A stretch of 14,216 nucleotides of DNA, taken from NCBI GenBank assembly GCA_903903715.1, contig CAIUZX010000496.1, positions 1 through 14,216 on the forward strand. The letters run 5' to 3'. Below the pieces are notes generated by a model. The model was given only the letters and a program-made list of their open reading frames with translations, ran no database searches and was not told the DNA's origin. This document shows positions 1-5,855 of this stretch, one piece after another. The stretch is from an uncultured Caulobacterales bacterium. GTDB lineage: Bacteria; Pseudomonadota; Alphaproteobacteria; Caulobacterales; Caulobacteraceae. The position numbers and the translations under genes are program-made. Every line of letters begins with the position of its first letter. Position 1 is the stretch's first letter.

Positions 1-1259
1 CCGCGGCTCTTCCAGACGGACGAGGCGGCGCGACGGTAGGACGCGCTCAGACGCTGGTTGTCATTGATGTTGTAGTCGAGCTTGACCGACGACTTTTCAT
101 CGAGAACCGGCTGGTTAAGCGTAAAGCCAGTCGGCGCAAGGAGGCTGGACGCCGCATAGCTGTTCCAGGCGCTCAGCAAGGTCGCGAGACTGGACTGGGT
201 GGCCGTCGGGTTGGCGTAGGAAATGCCGAAGCCCTGGCCGGCCGGACCCGCCGCGGTCTGGTCGAAGCTCTTGTACTTTTCATACGAGGCCGCGAAGAAC
301 AGCTTGTCGGCGATGATTGGGCCGGAGATGAACGCGCCGTAGTTCTGGTCGTGGACGTAGTTTTTGATCTTCGGCGTGGTCGTCGCGAGCGACAGGTTGC
401 CCGCCGCATCCGTCACGGTGTTGACGGTCAGGAGGCGGTTCCCGATCAGGCGGGGGGTGCGGTAGAGATTGAACACCGAACCGTGGAAGTCGTTGGTGCC
501 CGACTTCATGATCATGTTGATCGCGCCGCCGGTGAAGTCACCGTCTTCCACGTCGAACGGCGTGGCTTGGGTCGCGACCTGCTCAAGCGCTTCCAGCGAG
601 ATCGGACCGCGGTTGGTGGAGAAGCCGCCGGTGTTCAGACCGTAGTCGTCCTGCGAGCGAACGCCGTCGATGGTGATCCGGTTGCGGCGCGGCGAGGAGC
701 CGGCGATGGACAGACCGCCCGTTGGGCCGGTGGAGCGCGACACAAAGTCGAGCTGGGCCAGCGGATCGCGGCGGGCGACGTCGCGGACGTCGCGGCGAAC
801 CGAAACGACAGCTTCGATATCCGCTGCGCGGATCGTCGTGCGCGAGCCGACATTGGCGAGGTCCGCGTAGGACTTCTTCTTGGCGTTGACGGTGACGGCC
901 GCCACAACGTCCGCAGCTTCGAAGTTCAGGGTCACGCGGCCGGCGTCGCCAACCTGCAGGTAGACGTCATCGAGCGTCTGGTCAGAGAACTTCGCCGCCT
1001 TGCCGACGATCTTGTACGGGCCGCCGAGGCGAAGGCCGCGGACGTCGAACACGCCGGCGGCGTCGGTGACGACCGTCGTCTTGGTGCCCGAAGGCGTGTG
1101 AACGATCAAGACCGTCGCACCCTTCACAGGCGCGCCAGCTTCGTCCAGAGCGACGCCGCGCAAGGCAGCCGTCGTTTGTTGCGCGAACGCGGCAGGAGCC
1201 GCAAGTGCGAACAAAATAGCGCCTAAACCGGCCGAAGCCGACAATCTACGTAGAGACAT
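1..1259 (-). CDS. TonB-dependent receptor, Oar-like, 3' end beyond the window
   Basis: Outer-membrane beta-barrel receptor for active uptake energised by TonB-ExbBD; the substrate cannot be told from sequence. The 419 visible residues begin with a Sec signal peptide (cleavage probably after Ala26, AFA|QQ). A carboxypeptidase-regulatory-like beta-sandwich follows (about 28-115; RGVALDEAGAPVKGATV, TDAAGVFDVRGL), then a TonB-box-like AAVTVNA (120-126) and a plug domain (about 135-260). The plug has ITIDGVRSQDDYGLNTGGF, the ALEQV stretch and DFTGGAINMIMKSGTNDFHG, typical of Oar/CirA-like receptors. Barrel strands start after about 260 (FFAASYEKYK, KLDYNINDNQRLSASYRR). Family members often exceed 900 residues, so more than half is probably missing to the left. 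The ATG at 1259 is preceded on its strand by GGGGGA about six bases away. The reading frame is open throughout. Divergent from the flagellin; no linked transport genes are visible. Confidence 0.9.
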   Translation of the reverse strand, partial: MSLRRLSASAGLGAILFALAAPAAFAQQTTAALRGVALDEAGAPVKGATVLIVHTPSGTKTTVVTDAAGVFDVRGLRLGGPYKIVGKAAKFSDQTLDDVYLQVGDAGRVTLNFEAADVVAAVTVNAKKKSYADLANVGSRTTIRAADIEAVVSVRRDVRDVARRDPLAQLDFVSRSTGPTGGLSIAGSSPRRNRITIDGVRSQDDYGLNTGGFSTNRGPISLEALEQVATQATPFDVEDGDFTGGAINMIMKSGTNDFHGSVFNLYRTPRLIGNRLLTVNTVTDAAGNLSLATTTPKIKNYVHDQNYGAFISGPIIADKLFFAASYEKYKSFDQTAAGPAGQGFGISYANPTATQSSLATLLSAWNSYAASSLLAPTGFTLNQPVLDEKSSVKLDYNINDNQRLSASYRRAASSVWKSR

Positions 1260-1296
1260 TGGTGATCCCCCGAATACCAAAGGCGACACAAAGTGG

Positions 1297-1317
1297 CCGC
1301 TAAGTGACTTCCGCTAA
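1297..1317. repeat. Direct repeat CCGCTAA x2, 14-base period, upstream of receptor
   Basis: CCGCTAA occurs at 1297-1303 and again at 1311-1317, 38 to 62 bases upstream of the receptor start codon. Overlapping it is an inverted pair, AAGTGA at 1302-1307 and TCACTT at 1325-1330. Repeats of this kind in a promoter region often bind a regulator. No known operator matches, so the role is inferred from position only. Confidence 0.35.
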
Positions 1318-1337
1318 CTCCGGATCACTTCGAATTC

Positions 1338-1355
1338 GTCGCAGTTTCACGACAG
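1338..1355 (-). promoter_or_regulatory. Possible Pho box upstream of the receptor
   Basis: Read on the minus strand this is CTGTCGT, GAAA, CTGCGAC. It resembles the PhoB-binding arrangement of two CTGTCAT-like heptamers 11 bases apart with a 4-base spacer. The first heptamer matches 6 of 7 and the second about 4 of 7. It lies roughly 80-95 bases upstream of the receptor start. PhoB control of TonB receptors is known in Caulobacter, but this match is imperfect and overlaps a stronger palindrome. Confidence 0.25.
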
Positions 1356-1368
1356 AATTGTGAAACTG
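1342..1368. repeat. Perfect 9-base inverted repeat CAGTTTCAC-N9-GTGAAACTG
   Basis: Arms at 1342-1350 and 1360-1368 are exactly complementary, with spacer GACAGAATT. The centre is about 96 bases upstream of the receptor start and 326 bases upstream of the flagellin start. A dimeric repressor or activator site for the receptor is the likeliest role. No T tract follows on either strand, so a terminator is less likely. The regulator is unknown. Confidence 0.5.
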
Positions 1369-1489
1369 AGGGAATCTGGACCTGCGGATAGCTGATTGCG
1401 CTCAAGCGCGACATTGGCGCCATCTCTTCGTGCAGACGCTGCGCATCCACCATTTTTGACCAGCGCCGCGGCAAGGCTTGCCCGCTGAA

Positions 1490-1519
1490 GGCAGAAACTG
1501 CCCGGTATGGTTAACCGGG
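1490..1519 (+). promoter_or_regulatory. Enhancer-like double palindrome (ftr/FlbD-type candidate)
   Basis: Two palindromes share bases: GGCAG-AAA-CTGCC at 1490-1502 and CCCGGT-N7-ACCGGG at 1501-1519. They sit about 100 to 128 bases upstream of the start predicted from the sigma-54 promoter. In Caulobacter, late flagellar promoters carry palindromic ftr elements at about -100, bound by the sigma-54 activator FlbD. The GGCA/TGCC core resembles what I remember of ftr sites. Assignment to FlbD is inference from position and symmetry. Confidence 0.5.
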
Positions 1520-1549
1520 TCCTTACGCGGCCGCCGTCTAACGACATCG

Positions 1550-1576
1550 AATTACATTGTTTTAACTATAATTTTT
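1550..1576. promoter_or_regulatory. AT-rich tract between enhancer and sigma-54 promoter (possible IHF region)
   Basis: 24 of these 27 bases are A or T in an otherwise GC-rich region. The tract lies between the palindromic element and the -24/-12 promoter, where IHF bends DNA in Caulobacter flagellar promoters. The IHF consensus is met only loosely. It also contains TATAAT at 1567-1572, but no acceptable -35 hexamer lies 16-18 bases upstream. Confidence 0.35.
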
Positions 1577-1591
1577 CCCGCTGCGCCCAAG

Positions 1592-1607
1592 TGGCGCCGC
1601 CATTGCT
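1592..1607 (+). promoter_or_regulatory. Sigma-54 (-24/-12) promoter of the flagellin gene
   Basis: TGGCGCCGCCATTGCT matches the RpoN consensus TGGCACG-N4-TTGCW with the GG and GC dinucleotides at exact spacing. Only two bases of the first block differ. The expected transcript start is near 1618, giving a leader of about 63 bases. Sigma-54 control is normal for late flagellar genes of Caulobacterales. Confidence 0.8.
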
Positions 1608-1680
1608 CCTGCGCTTTCCGAGATCAGACGGTTTCACGACCCATGCGGACGCTGATGTCTGAGGAAGAGGAACAGGGCAT

Positions 1681-2517
1681 ATGTCGTCGAACAGCATCAA
1701 CACGAACGTCGGCGCGATCGTTGCGCTGCAGAACCTCAACGTCACGTCGACGTCGTTGCAGGAAACGCAGAATCAAATCTCGACGGGCCTCGCTGTCTCT
1801 GGCGCCAAGGACAACGGCGCCATCTGGAACATCGCCCAGAACAGCCGCGCCTCGATCTCCTCACTCGACGCCGTGAAGCAGTCGCTGCAACGAGCTCAGT
1901 CAACGGTGGACGTTGCAGTGTCCGCCGGTCAGACGATTTCGGACATTCTCAATCAGATCAAGGCCAAGTCGGTCGCGGGTTCAGACAACTCCCTCGACAC
2001 CGTCAGCCGCAAAGCCCTGAACAACGACGTGCAGGCGCTGATCGCCCAAATCCAGAAGATCGTCTCAACGGCTGACTTCAACGGCGCGAACATCATCAAG
2101 ACCAACGCGAGCACGATCTACGCGCTGGCGAACGCGTCCGGCGGCTCGAAGCTGACCATTCTTCCGGCCAATCTCGGCGTCGGCAACTCGGGGGGCGCCA
2201 TTTCGTTTACCGCGTCGGCGTCATTCACCACTGCGACGACAGCCGCCACGTTTCTGTCGCTGGTCAACACGTCCATCATCGCGCTCAACTCGGCGGTCGC
2301 AAAGCTCGGCACGGCGTCCAACGCGATCACCACACACTTGAACTTCATCTCCAACCTGCAGGACAGCCTGACGCAGGGCGTTGGAAACCTCGTCGACGCT
2401 GACGTGGCGAAGGAAAGCGCGCACCTGACCGCGCTGCAGACCAAGCAGCAACTCGGCGTGCAGGCGCTATCAATCGCCAACTCCTCCAAGCAAGGCCTGT
2501 TGTCGCTGTTCCGCTAA
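1681..2517 (+). CDS. Flagellin (FljK-like)
   Basis: Structural subunit of the flagellar filament, exported through the flagellar type III apparatus and polymerised under the cap. At 278 residues it is close to the short Caulobacter flagellins of about 273. The conserved N-terminal helix region (1-140; SINTNVGAIVALQNLN, GAKDNGAIWNIAQN, VDVAVSAGQTISDIL, ADFNGANII) and C-terminal region (about 195-278; GNLVDADVAKESAHL, QTKQQLGVQALSIANSSKQGLLSLFR) flank a small Thr/Ser/Ala-rich middle (about 141-194). It has no Cys. The Ser/Thr-rich surface would suit the O-glycosylation known for Caulobacter flagellins, though this is inferred. The ATG is preceded by a purine-rich GAGGAAGAGG about ten bases upstream. 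A sigma-54 promoter and enhancer-like site lie upstream and a hairpin lies downstream. No flaF, flbT or other flagellar gene is adjacent, so it stands alone. Confidence 0.95.
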   Translation: MSSNSINTNVGAIVALQNLNVTSTSLQETQNQISTGLAVSGAKDNGAIWNIAQNSRASISSLDAVKQSLQRAQSTVDVAVSAGQTISDILNQIKAKSVAGSDNSLDTVSRKALNNDVQALIAQIQKIVSTADFNGANIIKTNASTIYALANASGGSKLTILPANLGVGNSGGAISFTASASFTTATTAATFLSLVNTSIIALNSAVAKLGTASNAITTHLNFISNLQDSLTQGVGNLVDADVAKESAHLTALQTKQQLGVQALSIANSSKQGLLSLFR

Positions 2518-2552
2518 CCGATCACTTGGCAGTCGAATTCTTCGCAAAACTG

Positions 2553-2563
2553 GGTTAACCATA
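2553..2563 (+). promoter_or_regulatory. GGTTAACCATA, CtrA half-site-like
   Basis: GGTTAACC is a perfect palindrome, and TTAACCAT (2555-2562) resembles a CtrA half-site. The second TTAA after seven bases is absent, so it is not a full CtrA box. The same 11 bases occur inverted at 1506-1516 in the flagellin promoter region. It lies 62-72 bases before the small secreted gene. Confidence 0.25.
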
Positions 2564-2564
2564 T

Positions 2565-2592
2565 CGGGGGAAGGCCGCACGGTCTTCTCCCG
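2565..2592 (+). terminator. Hairpin after flagellin, probable terminator
   Basis: A 12-base-pair stem pairs 2565-2576 with 2581-2592 around the loop GCAC, with only two G-U pairs. It begins 48 bases after the flagellin stop. The bases after it (TTGGTCTGTCCGGTTT) are only modestly T-rich, so termination may be weak. The hairpin could instead protect the 3' end of the abundant flagellin mRNA. Confidence 0.55.
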
Positions 2593-2624
2593 TTGGTCTG
2601 TCCGGTTTGAGGAGTTGAAGCGCG

Positions 2625-2957
2625 ATGACGAAGGTGTTCGATCGAGTCGTCTTGGCCGCATGCATTGCGATCACCGCGCTCTCAATGGCTGTTTCCGTCG
2701 CCGAGGGTCAGGATCTGGATCGTTCCAACCGGGGCGCCTCGGACGAGCCAAGGTCGCGGTTGGAATCGAACCGGGATGATCGTGGATCAGACCCCCGCGC
2801 GTTTCGCGACGCCGGCAACGCTCCAATGGCGCCCGCATCCCCACGCCGCAGACGCGCCGCGCGCCACATTGAGACCAGGGTCGCGCCGCGTCCCAACTGC
2901 GAGCTCGGGCTGCATGGATGCTATGTTCGAAACGGCGACAGACGCGGCGTTTTTTAG
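2625..2957 (+). CDS. Small Arg-rich secreted protein of unknown function
   Basis: I do not recognise this 110-residue protein. A hydrophobic segment at 8-26 (VVLAACIAITALSMAVSVA) after Lys/Arg residues looks like a Sec signal peptide, cleaved near Ala26. The mature part is short, low in complexity, rich in Arg, Asp, Ser and Pro, and ends with a segment holding two Cys (PNCELGLHGCYVRNGDRRG). Support for a real gene is the signal peptide and a good GAGGAG ribosome site ten bases before the ATG. Against it, codon use includes AGG, AGA and CGA and is less biased than in neighbouring genes. It ends ten bases before the converging nucleotidyltransferase gene and is separated from the flagellin by a hairpin. 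A six-T run overlaps its stop codon. Confidence 0.5.
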   Translation: MTKVFDRVVLAACIAITALSMAVSVAEGQDLDRSNRGASDEPRSRLESNRDDRGSDPRAFRDAGNAPMAPASPRRRRAARHIETRVAPRPNCELGLHGCYVRNGDRRGVF

Positions 2958-2967
2958 ACGACCTGAA

Positions 2968-4221
2968 CTAGGTAATGGCCGTCGACAGCCGCTTGAGCCT
3001 GTCTAGCGCGGCAAGCCTGTCTTCTGGAAAGTCCTGATCGAGCCACCAGTCCTCGAACGCCTTACGCACTCGCCCGACCCGCGGCCCCTCTTCGACTCCC
3101 ATAGACAGGATATCATCTCCCGAGATCGGGATTGCGGGCGGGCGCCAGGTGTCGACAAGTTCGAGCTGGCGCCCCCATTCCGAGACCGCAGCAGGGGTAA
3201 AGTCCTCCGCCCAGGACAACAGGAGTTGATCGCGGCAGGCAGACGCCCCCAACACCCAGATGGCCCTGCGCAGCGCCTGCCCGGACATCTCGACAGTGAA
3301 TGTGAACTGTCCGGAACAGGCAGCGACGAGCCTGTCGCGCAGCGCGTTGGAAAGTTTCAACCGCTTTGCGAGCGCAAGGGCCCCGCTTGTTTCACTCGGC
3401 CCCAATGCGGCCAGGCGAAGTTCGGCGTCAGGCGCGCGCCCGAGCGCCAACTCGACATCGATCAACCCCCGAAACCGTTGGCCTCTGGAGAAACCTGGAG
3501 CAATATGGATCAACACGCCGATCTGCGACATGAGCTCGACTGCGGACCTTGGGTCGCGCGCCGCAAGCAGCTTCAACAGCTCCTTCGCGATGCGCTCGGC
3601 CGACAAGCGAACCAATTGATCTGCGTGTCGCGCGCAAGCGGCGAGCGCGCCCGGATCCGGCGTGTCCTCGGCGAAGCGCGCCAGGAAACGAAAGTATCTC
3701 AGGACACGAAGGTAGTCCTCTTTGATCCGCGTGTCGGGATCGCCGACAAAAATCACGCGTCCGGCCATTGCATCGTCCAGTCCACGGCCGGTCGGGTCGT
3801 GAACGCGCCCGTCAGGATCGGCGTACAATGCGTTCATGGTGAAATCGCGCCGTGCGGCGTCTTCGGACCAGTCTGTCGTGAACGCGACGATAGCCCTGCG
3901 TCCATCCGTTTCGACGTCCTTGCGCAAGGTCGTTATTTCGAAGGGACGTCCGAAGGCGATGGCGGTGACCGTTCCATGGTCAAGTCCCGTCGGTTCTACT
4001 CGCAGACCTTGCGCAACAAGCCCCCGGGTCACCTGGTCCGGGGTCAGACGGGTCGCGATGTCGAGATCGAGGTCAGCGGCGTCGCGTCTCAGCAAAGTGT
4101 CGCGAACGCAACCGCCGACAAACCGTGCGGCGCCCTCCCCGCCGATCACAGCCAAAGCGTCCATAACGGCCCGCGTCGCACGTTCCGCCATCCAAGGGCG
4201 CATGGGAAGAAAAACGGTCAT
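2968..4221 (-). CDS. cca: CCA tRNA nucleotidyltransferase / poly(A) polymerase family
   Basis: Class II nucleotidyltransferase expected to add or repair the 3' CCA of tRNAs in the cytoplasm. In the 417-residue form the head domain has FVGGCVRD (34-41) and the catalytic acidic pair in LDLDIAT (Asp52, Asp54). RRDFTMNAL (124-132), with the base-recognition Arg and Asp, and GDPDTRIKEDYLRVLRYFRFLARF around 160-183 follow. The rest is helical body and tail. Length fits alphaproteobacterial members. I chose the ATG at 4221; a TTG two codons earlier (4227) is in frame, and neither has a clear ribosome site. Family homology alone does not fully separate CCA-adding from poly(A)-adding enzymes, but alphaproteobacteria usually keep a single CCA enzyme of this type. 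Its promoter must lie in the divergent region shared with the sigma-54 activator gene. Confidence 0.88.
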   Translation of the reverse strand: MTVFLPMRPWMAERATRAVMDALAVIGGEGAARFVGGCVRDTLLRRDAADLDLDIATRLTPDQVTRGLVAQGLRVEPTGLDHGTVTAIAFGRPFEITTLRKDVETDGRRAIVAFTTDWSEDAARRDFTMNALYADPDGRVHDPTGRGLDDAMAGRVIFVGDPDTRIKEDYLRVLRYFRFLARFAEDTPDPGALAACARHADQLVRLSAERIAKELLKLLAARDPRSAVELMSQIGVLIHIAPGFSRGQRFRGLIDVELALGRAPDAELRLAALGPSETSGALALAKRLKLSNALRDRLVAACSGQFTFTVEMSGQALRRAIWVLGASACRDQLLLSWAEDFTPAAVSEWGRQLELVDTWRPPAIPISGDDILSMGVEEGPRVGRVRKAFEDWWLDQDFPEDRLAALDRLKRLSTAIT

Positions 4222-4287
4222 GCCCAAGGTCTACAGCAGCGGCATTTATGAATAAACTCTAACCGTAATAAAGTTGATCGTCCTAAA

Positions 4288-4299
4288 CCTAACCTTAGG
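4288..4299. promoter_or_regulatory. Palindrome CCTAA-CC-TTAGG in divergent region
   Basis: A 5-base inverted repeat, preceded by another CCTAA at 4282-4286, lies in the only AT-rich part of the 154-base gap between the nucleotidyltransferase and the TacA-like gene. It lies 77-88 bases before the latter's start. Caulobacter tacA is controlled by CtrA, but a full TTAA-N7-TTAA box is not present, so no regulator is assigned. Confidence 0.25.
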
Positions 4300-4375
4300 G
4301 GGTCGTGGGTCATAACATCCGCAGAACAAGTCTGGTCGCCGCGCAGCGGCCAGCGGTGATGTGAGGTGCTAATAC

Positions 4376-5845
4376 ATGGCGAAGCGCGTTCTCGTCGTCG
4401 ATGACGACCCGACCCAACGTCGATTGATCCAGGCCGTTCTCGAGCGCGAAGGCTTTGGAGTCTCTCAAGCTGACGGCGGAGACAGCGCGATTGATCAACT
4501 CATCTCCGGCGTGTCGCCGGACGTGGTGATCCTGGATCTCGTCATGCCCGGCACGCCAGGCATCGAAGTGCTCAAGGACATGCGGGCGCGTGGCTTCGAT
4601 ATGCCCGTGATCGTGCTGACGGCGACCGGCGGCGTCGATACGGTGGTCAAGGCCATGCAGGCCGGCGCTCAAGACTTCTTCATCAAGCCCGCTTCCCCCG
4701 AACGCATCGTCATTTCCATCCAGAACGCCCTGCAACTGGGCGGCTTGAAGGGTGAAGTCGACCGGCTCAAGAAGCGCCAGGCGGGCCTGATGACGTTCCA
4801 GGATCTCATCGGCGAGTCCCGCCCGATGCGCCTCGTCAAATCCCTCGGCGAACGGGCCGCCAAGTCCTCGATCCCTGTCCTGATCCTCGGGGAGAGCGGC
4901 GTCGGTAAGGAAATGATCGCGCGCGCCGTTCATGGCAGCTCAGACCGCGCCGGCAAGCCCTTCGTGGCGGTGAACTGTGGCGCGCTGCCGACCAACCTCG
5001 TCGAAAGCATCCTGTTCGGTCACGAGAAGGGCAGCTTCACCGGTGCGCACGACAAGCACCTCGGCAAGTTCCAGGAAGCCAGCGGCGGAACGCTGTTTCT
5101 GGACGAGATCGGGGAACTGCCGCTCGACATGCAGGTGAAACTGCTGCGTGCGCTGCAGGAGGGCGAGATCGATCCGGTGGGCTCCAAGCGTCCGGTTAAG
5201 GTCGATGTCCGCATCCTTTCAGCGACAAACCGCAATCTTGCGGACCAGGTTCGAGACGGCCGGTTCCGCGAGGATCTGTTCTATCGTCTGAACGTGTTTC
5301 CGATCGAGGCGCCGTCTCTGCGCGAACGCCGCGAAGACATCCCAGCCCTGGTGGACGCCTTTGTCCAAAGGTTCAACGCTGAAGAAGGCCGCCGGGTCAT
5401 GGGCGCTTCGTCAGACACGCTGGCGATGCTGCAGGCCTTCGAATGGCCCGGCAATGTGCGCCAGCTTGAAAATGCGGTGTATCGCGCGATTGTGCTGGCC
5501 GACGGGCCCTATCTGACCCAAGCGGATTTCCCGTCCATATCGGGCGTGTTTCCTGCTCCGCCGCCAGAATCACCTCCGTCCCTGGACGAAACCCTCCCTG
5601 CGTTTCCGGTGGCGAGCGACCCGCAGTCAGCGCCGGTCGACAAGGCGCACCCGGTGCGGATCCTCGACCATCGGGGCCATCTTCGCACGCTTGAAGATAT
5701 CGAGCGGGACTTGATCCAGCTCGCCATAGAGATCTATTCGGGGCACATGACCGAAGTGGCGCGTCGGCTTGGAATCGGCCGTTCGACCCTCTATCGCAAG
5801 GTGCGAGAACAGGGCCTCGAAGGGGCGATCAACGAGGCGATGTAG
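4376..5845 (+). CDS. tacA: Sigma-54-dependent response regulator, TacA-like
   Basis: Enhancer-binding activator that remodels sigma-54 RNA polymerase by ATP hydrolysis. The 489 residues hold three domains. The receiver (1-120) has Asp9-Asp11, phosphoacceptor Asp54, Thr82 and Lys104. The AAA+ domain (about 143-380) has Walker A GESGVGKE (172-179), the sigma-54-contact loop GSFTGA (219-224) and Walker B TLFLDEIGEL (239-248). A Pro-rich linker leads to a Fis-type helix-turn-helix (about 455-485; GHMTEVARRLGIGRSTLYRKV). The sequence closely recalls Caulobacter TacA, which receives phosphate through the ShkA-ShpA relay and turns on stalk genes such as staR and spmX. I judge this from memory, and another NtrC-family member remains possible. 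The start has GAGG about nine bases upstream. Divergent from the nucleotidyltransferase; converges with the histidine kinase. No cognate kinase is next to it in the same orientation. Confidence 0.85.
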   Translation: MAKRVLVVDDDPTQRRLIQAVLEREGFGVSQADGGDSAIDQLISGVSPDVVILDLVMPGTPGIEVLKDMRARGFDMPVIVLTATGGVDTVVKAMQAGAQDFFIKPASPERIVISIQNALQLGGLKGEVDRLKKRQAGLMTFQDLIGESRPMRLVKSLGERAAKSSIPVLILGESGVGKEMIARAVHGSSDRAGKPFVAVNCGALPTNLVESILFGHEKGSFTGAHDKHLGKFQEASGGTLFLDEIGELPLDMQVKLLRALQEGEIDPVGSKRPVKVDVRILSATNRNLADQVRDGRFREDLFYRLNVFPIEAPSLRERREDIPALVDAFVQRFNAEEGRRVMGASSDTLAMLQAFEWPGNVRQLENAVYRAIVLADGPYLTQADFPSISGVFPAPPPESPPSLDETLPAFPVASDPQSAPVDKAHPVRILDHRGHLRTLEDIERDLIQLAIEIYSGHMTEVARRLGIGRSTLYRKVREQGLEGAINEAM

Positions 5846-5855
5846 CCCATCGCCT
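5835..5855. terminator. Short hairpin between convergent genes, possible bidirectional terminator
   Basis: AGGCGATG (5835-5842) pairs perfectly with CATCGCCT (5848-5855) around a 5-base loop that contains the stop codon of the TacA-like gene. The histidine kinase stop begins one base later. The position suits a shared terminator, but neither strand has a T run after the stem, so intrinsic activity is uncertain. Confidence 0.4.

Larger units (their letters stand above)
1260..1680. other. 421-base divergent regulatory region, receptor/flagellin
   Basis: No convincing gene lies here. Reading frames across it lack a good start site and resemble no family I know. The half next to the receptor carries CCGCCTAA-type repeats (exactly CCGCTAA twice) and a strong inverted repeat. 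The half next to the flagellin carries a palindromic element, an AT-rich tract and a sigma-54 promoter. The individual elements are listed separately. The receptor's own -10/-35 promoter could not be placed with confidence. Confidence 0.75.

Noticed and set aside
351..1226. Long plus-strand reading frame across the receptor region
   Set aside because: It lies opposite the receptor, which has a signal peptide, plug motifs and a continuous frame. The plus-strand product is Arg/Val-rich and resembles no family.
1347..1547. 66-codon minus-strand frame in the receptor-flagellin gap
   Set aside because: It has no ribosome site and no family resemblance, and it overlaps the palindromic regulatory elements.
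2526..2545. Second sigma-54 promoter (TGGCAGT followed by TTCGC) before the small secreted gene
   Set aside because: The -12 block is missing at the correct spacing; TTCGC comes three bases too late and lacks TTGC.
2950..2957. Run of six T as an intrinsic terminator for the small secreted gene
   Set aside because: Only a weak 5-base stem precedes it, and it overlaps the end of the coding sequence.
4222..4227. TTG start two codons upstream for the nucleotidyltransferase
   Set aside because: It adds only two residues and has no better ribosome site than the ATG at 4221. It cannot be excluded.
3226..4251. 341-codon plus-strand frame opposite the nucleotidyltransferase
   Set aside because: Antisense shadow of a gene whose catalytic motifs are all clear on the minus strand.
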